Shown here: positions 44,712 to 53,509 of the stretch, in pieces
Position numbering within the stretch: the first letter of the stretch is position 1
Layout: the number at the start of each line of letters is the position of its first letter
Assembly: GCA_041395525.1 (NCBI GenBank)
Contig: JAWLAH010000010.1
Coordinates: forward strand, 1 to 64,000
DNA length: 64,000 nucleotides
From: CADEED01 sp020442965
Lineage (GTDB): Bacteria > Pseudomonadota > Gammaproteobacteria > Steroidobacterales > Steroidobacteraceae
Direction: 5' to 3'
Translations under genes and position numbers: made by a program
Notes under the pieces: generated by a model
Database searches by the model: none
Told to the model about the DNA's origin: nothing
The model's input: only the letters and a program-made list of their open reading frames with translations

Positions 44712-47384
44712 ATGGCCATGCAGAATTTCCTGAACAAGCCCTACTCGCGCACCACGCTGGTCGTCTATGCGGCGGCATTGCTGGTCGTGCTGGGCACCTG
44801 GGTCGCATCGCGCTATCTCATCGTTCAGCGCTTCGAACGCATCGAGCAACGCGACATGGCGCAAACACTCGCTGTGCTGCGCAAATCCTTGCTCGCCCAA
44901 AACACGGCCGTCGAAACCTTGTCGCGAGACTATGCGCGCTGGGACGAGATGTATAACTACGTGACCGCGCTCGACCCAAAATTCGAAGGGGACAATTTCT
45001 CGCAGCAGGGACTCGACGAAGCGAACGTCGAACTCGTCTGGCTGCTGAATCCACGCGGCGAAATCGTGTCGTCCTTTCAGAACGACACCGCTGCCGAGCG
45101 CTACGACCATCCGGTGCGCCCGGAGATGGCGAAGTTTCTGGCCAGCCTCAACCCCGCCATCAAGGCCATCGCGGACGCACAGGGCACGCTGCGTTTGCTG
45201 CAGATCGACGGCGCGCTGCACGTAGTCGCTGCGCACTCGATACTTCACTCCGACCGTACCGGACCGCCCGCCGGCACGCTCGTCTTCACACGCGCGATCG
45301 GCGCCGCAGAAATGCGCGAGATCGCCACGGCCGCACAAACGCCGGCGACACTGTTGCTGGCTGATGCCATTGCAAGCAATACCGTGCCGGACCTGCCGCC
45401 GCTGGCCGCTCGGCTGATCGCGGACTCGAACAGCCCGGCGTCTCTCATGTTGGGCACGTCGCAACAGCGCATGGCCGGCGCCACGCGGCTGGTCGATATC
45501 GACGGGCGGCCAATCGCCGTGATGGCGACTCATCGAGATCGCGATGTCATGCAGAGTGGCTTGCGCGGCGCTAACTACCTGGTCGCATTTGTTGCATTGC
45601 TGATTGCCCTCGCACTGTTCGCGTGGCACGTCTACAGTCGTCGCCTGCGCGCATCGAGCGCGGCAGCGCGAGTCAATCAGGCGCGCTATCGTGCTGTATT
45701 CGAACGCACGCCGACCGGCGTCTTGCTGTTCAATCACCAATCGCAGGTCATACTGGATGCGAACATCGGCGCGCAACGGATGTTGGGCGCACCGCTGCCG
45801 TTGCTGCAACAACATCGTGTGAGCTCACTTTTCGACGGCGAAATAGCGCTCGCTCCGACGCCCGCCGGAACGCAAGAACAGGATGGTTGCCTGACGGCGC
45901 AAATTGCGCGGGCCGACGGCGCGCCGATCGACGTGGAATTCGCGGTCGTGGAAATCGAACCGCTGGAAGACAATGTCCGAGCGATGATCATGCGCGACAT
46001 CTCGCATCGCCGCGAAGCCGAACGGCGCGCCCAGGAGCATCGTCAGCTGCTGCAACACCAGGCGACGCACGACCAGCTGACCGGTCTGCCGAATCGCGCC
46101 TATCTGGAGGATCATCTGCCACGTCTCATCGACGAAGTCGGTCGGCGCGGCGGCTCGCTCGCCGTGTTCTACATCGATTGTGATCATTTCAAGAACATCA
46201 ACGACACTCGCGGCCATCACGTCGGTGATGAATATCTGCGGTCGGTTGCGCGTCGCATTCGCAGCACGCTTGCGACGGATGACCTCGTGGTGCGTATGGG
46301 TGGGGACGAGTTCCTGGTCGTGACACGCCAGAACAGCAATGAGCCGGTCACGGACACGATTGCCGCTCGTCTCAGCACACGGCTCAAGGAACCGACGCAG
46401 CTTGGCAGCGCCACTTACTCGATGTCGGCCAGCATCGGCATCAGTACTTTCCCGCGCGATGCAAACAGCATGACAGACCTGCTGCGTGCGGCGGATATCG
46501 CCTTGTACGAAGCCAAGTCTCGCGGGCGTGACCGGCATCAGCACTTCGATGCCGCGATGCACAAGCGCGTACACGCGCGCCTGTCGCTCGAGCAAGACCT
46601 GCGTATTGCCGTCGAACAGGACGCCATTGGAATTCATTTGCAGCCCTTGTTCGACATGCGCAGCGGTCGCATCGTGAGCTTCGAGGCACTGGCCCGCTGG
46701 CACCACCGCTTGCATGGGCCCGTACCGCCGTTGTCGTTCATACCGGTTGCCGAGGCGAGCGATCTGATCGTGCAACTTGGCGAAAACGTATTGCGCGCCG
46801 CGGCGCGACTGATCGCGCAGTGGCAAGAAGCGGGCCTCGATCCAGTGCCGATCGCCGCCAACGTCTCGGCCAAACAATTGCAAATGTCCGACTTGTCGGA
46901 GCGGATCCTGACGATTGCCGAAGACTTCAATGTGCCGCCGTCGTTGATCGGCATCGAACTCACCGAGAGCGTCGCGATGCACGATTCTGCGCAGCATGTG
47001 GCGAAGCTGCACGCGCTGCGCGACCTGGGGATGCGGGTATCGGTCGACGACTTCGGTACCGGCTACTCGAGTCTCTCCTACCTGCGCAACCTGCCCATCG
47101 ATACCCTGAAAATCGATCGCTCGTTCGTGCGCGACATGAACATCGACAACAATGACGCAGCAATCGTACGCGCGATCATCGGCATGGCACAGAGCCTCAA
47201 TCTAACCACCGTCGCCGAGGGAATTGAATCGCGCGAGCAGGCATCGCAATTGCTGTCGCTCGGCTGCTCCGTCGGTCAGGGCTACTACTTCGCCAAGCCG
47301 ATGCCGGCGGAGAGCACGTTCGAATTATTGCGGCACATGCAGCTCGCGGACACGATGCCGAATCGCAGGCTCGCCGCTGGCTGA
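44712..47384 (+). CDS. CHASE4-PAS-GGDEF-EAL cyclic-di-GMP protein
   Basis: Dual-domain c-di-GMP signalling protein of 890 residues. A membrane helix (about 13-33) precedes a periplasmic CHASE4 sensor (about 55-200, with RWDEMYNYVTALDPKF). A second helix (about 285-307) leads to a PAS domain (about 320-430) and then the output domains. The GGDEF motif is intact at 530-534. The inhibitory RxxD I-site is absent (ATDD in its place). The EAL domain keeps FEALARW at 657-663, NVSAKQL, IELTES, DDFGTGYSSLSYL, TLKIDRSF, AEGIE and GQGYYFAKP, so phosphodiesterase activity is expected. The gene is 120 bp after yhbY, and the gap holds nothing else I recognise. Confidence 0.93.
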   Translation: MAMQNFLNKPYSRTTLVVYAAALLVVLGTWVASRYLIVQRFERIEQRDMAQTLAVLRKSLLAQNTAVETLSRDYARWDEMYNYVTALDPKFEGDNFSQQGLDEANVELVWLLNPRGEIVSSFQNDTAAERYDHPVRPEMAKFLASLNPAIKAIADAQGTLRLLQIDGALHVVAAHSILHSDRTGPPAGTLVFTRAIGAAEMREIATAAQTPATLLLADAIASNTVPDLPPLAARLIADSNSPASLMLGTSQQRMAGATRLVDIDGRPIAVMATHRDRDVMQSGLRGANYLVAFVALLIALALFAWHVYSRRLRASSAAARVNQARYRAVFERTPTGVLLFNHQSQVILDANIGAQRMLGAPLPLLQQHRVSSLFDGEIALAPTPAGTQEQDGCLTAQIARADGAPIDVEFAVVEIEPLEDNVRAMIMRDISHRREAERRAQEHRQLLQHQATHDQLTGLPNRAYLEDHLPRLIDEVGRRGGSLAVFYIDCDHFKNINDTRGHHVGDEYLRSVARRIRSTLATDDLVVRMGGDEFLVVTRQNSNEPVTDTIAARLSTRLKEPTQLGSATYSMSASIGISTFPRDANSMTDLLRAADIALYEAKSRGRDRHQHFDAAMHKRVHARLSLEQDLRIAVEQDAIGIHLQPLFDMRSGRIVSFEALARWHHRLHGPVPPLSFIPVAEASDLIVQLGENVLRAAARLIAQWQEAGLDPVPIAANVSAKQLQMSDLSERILTIAEDFNVPPSLIGIELTESVAMHDSAQHVAKLHALRDLGMRVSVDDFGTGYSSLSYLRNLPIDTLKIDRSFVRDMNIDNNDAAIVRAIIGMAQSLNLTTVAEGIESREQASQLLSLGCSVGQGYYFAKPMPAESTFELLRHMQLADTMPNRRLAAG

Positions 47385-47387
47385 GTG

Positions 47388-47417
47388 CGTGTGACACGGC
47401 CCGCGGCACGTCACACG
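47388..47417. terminator. Inverted repeat between convergent genes
   Basis: An 8-bp perfect repeat CGTGTGAC/GTCACACG with a 14-nt GC-rich loop starts 4 bp after the GGDEF-EAL stop and includes the greA stop codon. No T-tract follows, so it may be a bidirectional 3'-end structure rather than a strong terminator. Confidence 0.4.
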
Positions 47418-47887
47418 TAACGGACTTTGATCACCTCGTAACTGCGCGTACCGCCAGGCGCCGCCACATCCGCAACATCACCTTCGCTCTTGCCGATCAG
47501 CGCGCGCGCGATCGGTGACGTCACCGAGACGCGTCCCGCGCGTATATCGGCCTCATCCTCGCCCACGATCTGATAGGTGATCGGCTTACCGCTCTCCTCG
47601 TCTTCGAGGTCCACGGTGGCACCGAAGATCACCTTGCCATTGTTGGTCAGCGCGGCAGTGTCGATGATCTCAGCAGTCGAGAGCTTGGCTTCGATCTCAC
47701 CGATGCGCCCCTCGATGAAGCCCTGCTGTTCGCGCGCAGCGTGATACTCGGCGTTCTCCGAGAGATCGCCATGGCTGCGCGCCTCAGCGATCGCCTTGAT
47801 GACGTTGGGGCGCGCTTCGCCCTTCAATTTCTTGAGTTCAGCACGCAGCAGTTCGGCGCCCTTCAGCGTCATTGGATAGCGTTTCAT
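47411..47887 (-). CDS. greA: Transcription elongation factor GreA
   Basis: Rescues backtracked RNA polymerase by stimulating transcript cleavage. The ATG giving MKRYPMTLKGAELLRAELKK starts the coiled-coil domain, whose tip ARSHGDLSENAEYHAAREQQ carries the conserved acidic residues. The C-terminal domain has TYQIVGEDEADIRAGRVS and SPIARALIGKSEGD. The 158 residues are full length. The start overlaps the carB stop (ATGA), consistent with carA-carB-greA being one operon. Confidence 0.97.
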   Translation of the reverse strand: MKRYPMTLKGAELLRAELKKLKGEARPNVIKAIAEARSHGDLSENAEYHAAREQQGFIEGRIGEIEAKLSTAEIIDTAALTNNGKVIFGATVDLEDEESGKPITYQIVGEDEADIRAGRVSVTSPIARALIGKSEGDVADVAAPGGTRSYEVIKVRYV

Positions 47888-50800
47888 TGTCTGGCCTCGG
47901 CGTGCAGATCCTGCAATCGATTCACGGCTATATCCTGCAGATGATCGAGAGCTTCGCAAGTCGCGAGTGCCCCTGCAAGTGTCGTGAAATACGTCAGGCG
48001 CCGATGCACCGCTTCGCGCCGGATCGAGTTTGACTCGCGCACCGCCCGTTTTCCTTCAGTCGTGTTGACGATCAGTGCGATCTCATTGTTCTTGATCATA
48101 TCGACGATGTGCGGACGCCCTTCACGCACCTTGTTGGCAACGCGGCACGCGAGCCCGGCGCCAGTGATCACCTTCGCGGTTCCCGCGGTTGCGACGATGT
48201 CGAAGCCGCGTTCAATCAACTTGCGAGCGAGCACCACGGCACCGGGCTTGTCGCGTTCGCGAACGCTGATCAGAGCAACTCCCGAGCTCGGCAGTTCCAT
48301 ACCCGATGCGGCCTGCGCTTTGGCATAGGCCTCGCCGAACGTTCGACCGGTACCCATCACCTCGCCCGTGCTCTTCATCTCAGGTCCCAGCAAGGGATCG
48401 GCCTCGGGGAACTTGGCGAACGGAAATACCGCTTCCTTGACCGAATAATACTGTGGCACCCATTCCTCGAGTGCACCCTGCGCGGCGAGCTTCTTCCCAG
48501 TCATGACGCGCGCACCGATCTTCGCCAGTTGCCGACCGGTGGCCTTGGAAACGAAGGGCACGGTGCGCGATGCGCGAGGATTCACTTCGAGCACGTAGAT
48601 CGCGCCGTTCTGGATCGCGAACTGGATGTTCATCAATCCGATCACCGACAACGCTTTCGCCAGCTTGCGGGTTTGTACGCGTATCTCGGTCTGGATTTCC
48701 TCCGGCAGGCTGTTAGGCGGTAGCGAACAGCCCGAATCGCCCGAATGCACGCCGGCCTGCTCAACGTGCTCCATGATCCCGCCGATCAGTACATGCTCGC
48801 CGTCACACACTGCATCGACATCGACCTCGATCGCGACATCCAGAAAGCGATCGAGCAGCACCGGACTGTCGTTGGAGACCTTGACCGCGTCGGTCATATA
48901 GGCGCGCAAATCGTCCTCGTTGAAGACGATCTCCATCGCGCGCCCACCCAGGACGTACGACGGCCGGACGACCAGCGGATAGCCCACATCCCGGGCGAGT
49001 CGCACCGCTTGCTCTTCGTTGCGTGCTGTTGCGTTCGCCGGCTGCTTGAGGCCCAGATTCTGCACGAGTATCTGAAAGCGCTCGCGATCTTCGGCGACGT
49101 CGATCGAATCCGGCGACGTACCGATGATCGGCGCACCCGCAGCTTCGAGCGCGCGCCAACTTGAGCGGCGTCTGACCACCGTACTGCACGATCACGCCTT
49201 CCGGCTTCTCCGTCGCGACGATCGCAAGCACATCCTCGAGAGTGAGTGGTTCAAAATACAGTCGATCGGACGTGTCGTAGTCCGTCGAAACTGTTTCGGG
49301 ATTGCAATTGACCATGATGGTCTCGAAACCATCCTCGCGCAGAGCGAGGGCTGCATGGACGCAGCAGTAGTCAAACTCGATCCCCTGACCGATCCGATTC
49401 GGCCCGCCTCCCAGAATCATGATCTTGCGCGCCTTGGTTGGCTGCGACTCGCATTCTTCTTCGTAGGTCGAATAGAGATACGCCGTCGATGTCGCGAATT
49501 CGGCCGCGCAGGTATCCACACGCTTGAATACCGGCTGGACGCGGAGCTTTGCGCGCTGCTCGCGTATGGCCAGCTCCGATTGTTTGGTCAAGAGGGCCAG
49601 TCGGCGATCGGAAAACCCCTTGCGCTTGAGCGTTCGCAAGCGTGCTGCATCGAGCGCCGCCGCACCGCCGCTCTTCACCTGTGTCTCCGTCTCTATCAAA
49701 TCCTGGATCTGAGCGAGGAACCAATCGTCGATGTAACAGAGCTCCTTGATCCGCTCCTGGGACCAGCCCGCTCGAAACGCATCAGCCACATAGAGCAGTC
49801 GGTCTGGGCCCGGCGCACGCAGCTCATGCGCGAGCTTTTCCTGAGTCTCTTCGTCGAGGGGCAATGCGAGCTGTTCGTCGAATCCGTCGAGTCCGGTCTC
49901 GAGACTGCGCAGCGCCTTGTGCAGCGATTCCTGAAAAGTGCGCCCGATCGCCATCGCCTCGCCGACCGACTTCATCTGCGTTGTCAGGCGTGAATTCGCG
50001 GCTGGAAATTTCTCGAACGTAAAGCGCGGAATCTTGGTAACGACATAGTCGATCGACGGTTCGAACGATGCGGGCGTGACGGCCCCGGTGATGTCATTGC
50101 GCAACTCGTCGAGTGTGTAGCCGACCGCAAGCTTCGCAGCGATCTTGGCGATCGGAAATCCGGTCGCCTTGGATGCGAGCGCCGAGGAACGCGACACGCG
50201 CGGGTTCATCTCGATCACCAGCAACCGGCCGTCGGCGGGATTGACGGCGAACTGTACGTTCGAGCCACCCGTCTCGACGCCGATGCGCCGCAGAATGGCG
50301 ATCGACGCATTGCGCATGCGTTGGTATTCCTTGTCCGTCAGCGTCTGCGCCGGCGCGACGGTGATGGAATCGCCGGTATGCACACCCATCGGGTCCAGAT
50401 TCTCGATCGCACAGACGATGATGCAATTGTCGTTGCGATCGCGCACGACCTCCATCTCGAACTCTTTCCAACCAATCACCGATTCCTCGATCAGCACTTC
50501 GTTGGTCGGAGAAATTTCCAGACCACGTGTCACGATCGATTCGAATTCTTCGCGGTTGTAAGCAATGCCACCGCCGGAGCCGCCCAGCGTGAACGACGGC
50601 CTGACGACACATGGAAACCCGACCATTGCCTGAATCTCGAAGGCATCCTCGAGTGTGTGCGCAATCTCGGCGCGCGCGCATTCCAGACCGATCTCGCGCA
50701 TCGCGTTGCGGAACAGCCCACGATCCTCGGCGGTATCGATCGCCTCCCGCGACGCCGCGATCATCTCGACGTCGTACTTCTCCAGTACACCCTCGCGTAC

Positions 50801-51106
50801 CAGGTCGAGCGCTGTATTGAGCGCTGTCTGGCCGCCCATCGTCGGCAGGAGCGCGTCGGGTCGTTCCTTCTCGATAATCCGCGCCAACGTGCGCCAGTTG
50901 ATCGGCTCGATGTAGGTCGCGTCCGCCATCTCCGGATCGGTCATGATCGTCGCCGGGTTGGAGTTCACGAGGATGACCCGGTAGCCCTCCTCACGCAGCG
51001 CCTTGCAGGCCTGCGCACCCGAGTAATCGAACTCGCACGCCTGGCCAATGATGATCGGGCCAGCGCCGATGATCAGGATGCTCTCGATATCCGTGCGTTT
51101 TGGCAT
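47884..51106 (-). pseudogene. carB: Carbamoyl-phosphate synthase large subunit, frameshifted
   Basis: Makes carbamoyl phosphate for arginine and pyrimidines from bicarbonate, ATP and CarA-supplied ammonia. The N-terminal synthetase half is intact from MPKRTDIESILIIGAGPIII, past ALASKATGFPIAKIAAKLA. The second half is intact until GVIVQYGGQTPLKLARA. The continuation RALEAAGAPIIGTSPDSID is found in another frame and runs to the end. The break is in a GC dinucleotide run at 49149-49156. Restoring two bases gives exactly 1074 codons, the usual CarB length. A single 2-nt deletion therefore explains it. carB is important for growth, so sequence error is likely. Confidence 0.92.
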
Positions 51107-51107
51107 G

Positions 51108-52295
51108 TCAGACCCGCCCGGCGCTGCTGCGCCGGTCGCCTGGACTGTTGCGCCGCAGACGACTTTGCAAGCGTTGCAGCATGAGTTCCATGAATCGATC
51201 GAACAACACGCCGATATCGTGCGGTCCCGGGCTCGCCTCCGGATGCCCCTGAAACGCGAAGACGGGTTTATCGGCGAACTGAATGCCCTGCAGCGAACCA
51301 TCGAACAACGAACGATGCGTGGCACGAACGGTCGATGGCAGGCTCGCTTCGTCCAGCGCGAAGCCATGGTTCTGGCTGGTGATGAATACGCGGCCACTGT
51401 CGAGATCCTGCACGGGATGATTAGCGCCATGATGGCCGAATTTCATCTTGACGCTCCTGGCACCGACCGCCAAGCCTAACAACTGGTGTCCGAGGCATAT
51501 ACCAAAGATCGGCAGATCGGTCGCAAGCAACTCACGGATTGCATCGATCGCATAGGTACACGGCCCGGGGTCACCGGGGCCGTTGGAGAGAAACACACCG
51601 TCCGGATCGAGTGCGAGCAGCTCGGCCGCGGGGGTCTCGGCCGGCAACACCGTGATGCGACAGCCGCGGTCGGCCAGCATGCGCAGGATGTTGCGCTTGA
51701 TGCCAAAGTCATAGGCGACGACGTGCATCCGCTGATGGGCGCGGATGAGCGGCCGATCGTCGCTCTGCCAGAGAGTGCCGTCATTCCATTGATAGCGCCG
51801 CTTGCAAGTGACGACCTTGGCGAGGTCCATGCCCATCAGGCCGGGAAATTTCTTGGCGGCACGAACTGCGGCGGCGTCGTCCATTTTCGCGCCGGCCATG
51901 ATGCATCCGGCCTGGGCGCCCTTCTCACGCAGCAAGCGTGTCAGGCGACGCGTATCGATATCGGCGATCGCGACCGTCTTGTGCCTGACGAGAAATTCGG
52001 GCAACGGCTCGTTCATGCGCCAGTTGCTGGCGAGATATGGCAGGTCGCGAATGATGAGACCCGCGGCGAATACCTGCGGCGCTTCCATATCCTCCGGCGT
52101 GGTGCCGGTGTTGCCGATGTGCGGATAGGTCAGCGTGACGAGCTGACGAGCGTACGACGGGTCGGTGAGGATCTCCTGATAGCCCGTCATGGCCGTATTG
52201 AAAACGACTTCGCCGGTCGTGTTGCCTTTGGCCCCGATGGAGCGGCCGCGGAAAATCGAACCATCCGCGAGCGCAAGAACTGCAGCTGCCGTCAC
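51108..52295 (-). CDS. carA: Carbamoyl-phosphate synthase small subunit
   Basis: Glutaminase subunit that releases ammonia for CarB. The N-terminal CPSase_sm domain contains GEVVFNTAMTGYQEILTDPS. The class I amidotransferase has the nucleophile in FGICLGHQLLGLA and the His/Glu pair in FQGHPEASPGPHD. The 395 residues are slightly longer than usual because of a C-terminal Arg/Ser-rich tail. The stop lies one base before the carB ATG. A terminator-like element directly upstream suggests attenuation. Confidence 0.96.
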   Translation of the reverse strand: MTAAAVLALADGSIFRGRSIGAKGNTTGEVVFNTAMTGYQEILTDPSYARQLVTLTYPHIGNTGTTPEDMEAPQVFAAGLIIRDLPYLASNWRMNEPLPEFLVRHKTVAIADIDTRRLTRLLREKGAQAGCIMAGAKMDDAAAVRAAKKFPGLMGMDLAKVVTCKRRYQWNDGTLWQSDDRPLIRAHQRMHVVAYDFGIKRNILRMLADRGCRITVLPAETPAAELLALDPDGVFLSNGPGDPGPCTYAIDAIRELLATDLPIFGICLGHQLLGLAVGARSVKMKFGHHGANHPVQDLDSGRVFITSQNHGFALDEASLPSTVRATHRSLFDGSLQGIQFADKPVFAFQGHPEASPGPHDIGVLFDRFMELMLQRLQSRLRRNSPGDRRSSAGRV

Positions 52296-52336
52296 TCCTA
52301 ACTCCCCCGCCGGATCGCTAACGACCCGCGCGTTGC

Positions 52337-52371
52337 AAAAAAAACCAACCGACGGTCACCTGAGTCGCCGG
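52337..52371 (-). promoter_or_regulatory. Candidate carAB attenuator terminator
   Basis: Read on the minus strand, CCGGCGAC pairs with GTCGGTTGG (one bulge, two G-U pairs) around a 10-nt loop and is followed by eight T. It ends 41 bp before the carA ATG. The loop carries GGTGACC, which is perfectly complementary to GGTCACC transcribed about 100 nt earlier from 52457-52463. An alternative pairing or pseudoknot is therefore possible. It could equally be the terminator of dapB. Confidence 0.5.
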
Positions 52372-52654
52372 CGGCGCGCAGGTATGCGCGCAGCGCGCGC
52401 GTCGACATCGCACGATACCGTTCAGAGTATCGAGCTGCAGCCTTGAAAGGCTGTCGGGTGACCTTGCGCGGGAGTTACATGGACAAAGCGGGAGGAGTTC
52501 TCGCGAACATCCTCCCGCCCTGTTTTGGACTAACCCGTTTCGGATTAGGCGGTAATATTACGAACCGCGGGAGGGGGGTGTCCATGCGAAAACCGAGGCT
52601 CCTTTTTGAAACAATCACGACTTTCGGATGCTTCTTGCCATGCGCGATATGTCA
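52372..52654 (-). other. Structured dapB-carA intergenic leader
   Basis: The gap between dapB and carA is unusually long for this gene-dense region. Besides the terminator it holds three hairpins on the minus strand: CGATAC/GTATCG (52413-52432), a 9-bp stem GCGGGAGGA/TCCTCCCGC (52488-52518), and CTAATCCG/CGGGTTAG (52530-52548). The last is fully paired only in minus-strand RNA, through a G-U pair, which favours a minus-strand transcript. No known riboswitch class was recognised. Confidence 0.45.
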
Positions 52655-52658
52655 TTAA
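52584..52658 (+). CDS. Possible small ORF opposite the carA leader
   Basis: A 24-codon frame (MRKPRLLFETITTFGCFLPC and four more residues) starts 7 bp after a purine-rich GGGAGGGGGG that would be a very strong ribosome-binding site. It overlaps the dapB stop by 4 bp on the opposite strand. There is no homology I recognise and no promoter evidence, so it may be chance. Confidence 0.15.
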   Translation: MRKPRLLFETITTFGCFLPCAICH

Positions 52659-53494
52659 GTACCAGATCGCCCGAATGGCTGCTCCTGCGCTTCAATAACG
52701 TCGCCCATGCTATACCGTCCAGGTCCACGGCCAGCCAACCACGCTGCTGCCCGCAGGCCCCCACGCGCGAAGATGCCGCGATCGGTCGCCTCATGCTTTA
52801 GTGTGACCAGCTCGCCAAGTCCCGCAAAATAGACCGTGTGCGTGCCGACAATGCTCCCCGCGCGCACGGAAACCAGCCCAATCTCACCAGGTTCGCGGCG
52901 TTTTTCCCCGGTGCGATCAGTCACCTTGACGTCGGCCAGCTCCACGCCACGCCCGGCCGCCGCAGCCTCCGCAAGCGCGAGCGCTGTCCCGGAGGGCGCA
53001 TCACGTTTGTGCTTGTGATGCGCCTCGACGATTTCAATGTCGAACGTTTCGGGTAAAGACTGAGCGGCTTGCCGCACGAGCGCGCTCAGCACGGCCACGC
53101 CGACGCTGGTATTCGGCGCCACGAGTACGGCAACCGTTCGTGCCACGGCACGTAATTGCCACTCGGCGTCCGCCGACAGGCCAGTCGTGCAAACCACGAG
53201 CGGTACCTGCGCTGTCGCGCACGCCGCAGCATTTCTCGCCACCTGGTCCGCGCGCGTCACATCGATGGCGACCGTCGCGTCGTGTAGCCCTGCCGCGAGA
53301 TCAGCGCTGCACCGAACGCCGATCGGCGCACCGCCCGCTTGTTCACCGGCATCTTGCCCCGCCACCGCGCTCCCTGGCGATACTATCGCCGCGACGATCG
53401 CGACGTTGGTGTCGTCGCGCGCATTCGCAATGATACTGCGCCCCATCCGACCCGACGCACCGATCAACGCGATTCTGACTGGCTTGCTAACCAT
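52655..53494 (-). CDS. dapB: 4-hydroxy-tetrahydrodipicolinate reductase
   Basis: NAD(P)H-dependent step of lysine and diaminopimelate synthesis. The dinucleotide-binding loop is IALIGASGRMGRSI (residues 8-21). The substrate-binding signature EAHHKHKRDAPSGTALALAE includes the catalytic histidine and lysine. The C-terminal GELVTLKHEATDRGIFARG is conserved. The 279 residues are slightly longer than the E. coli enzyme. In relatives dapB directly follows dnaJ; here a glycerol gene cluster lies between. Confidence 0.95.
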   Translation of the reverse strand: MVSKPVRIALIGASGRMGRSIIANARDDTNVAIVAAIVSPGSAVAGQDAGEQAGGAPIGVRCSADLAAGLHDATVAIDVTRADQVARNAAACATAQVPLVVCTTGLSADAEWQLRAVARTVAVLVAPNTSVGVAVLSALVRQAAQSLPETFDIEIVEAHHKHKRDAPSGTALALAEAAAAGRGVELADVKVTDRTGEKRREPGEIGLVSVRAGSIVGTHTVYFAGLGELVTLKHEATDRGIFARGGLRAAAWLAGRGPGRYSMGDVIEAQEQPFGRSGT

Positions 53495-53509
53495 AGCGAC
53501 AGTGTAACG

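Noticed and set aside
44112..45815. Minus-strand open frame of 567 codons opposite yhbY and the GGDEF-EAL gene
   Set aside because: It lies over well-supported plus-strand genes and encodes no recognisable domain. GC-rich third positions explain the open frame.
52372..52548. Known riboswitch upstream of carA
   Set aside because: I compared the leader with motifs I can recall, including mini-ykkC-like tandem hairpins, and saw no conserved core.
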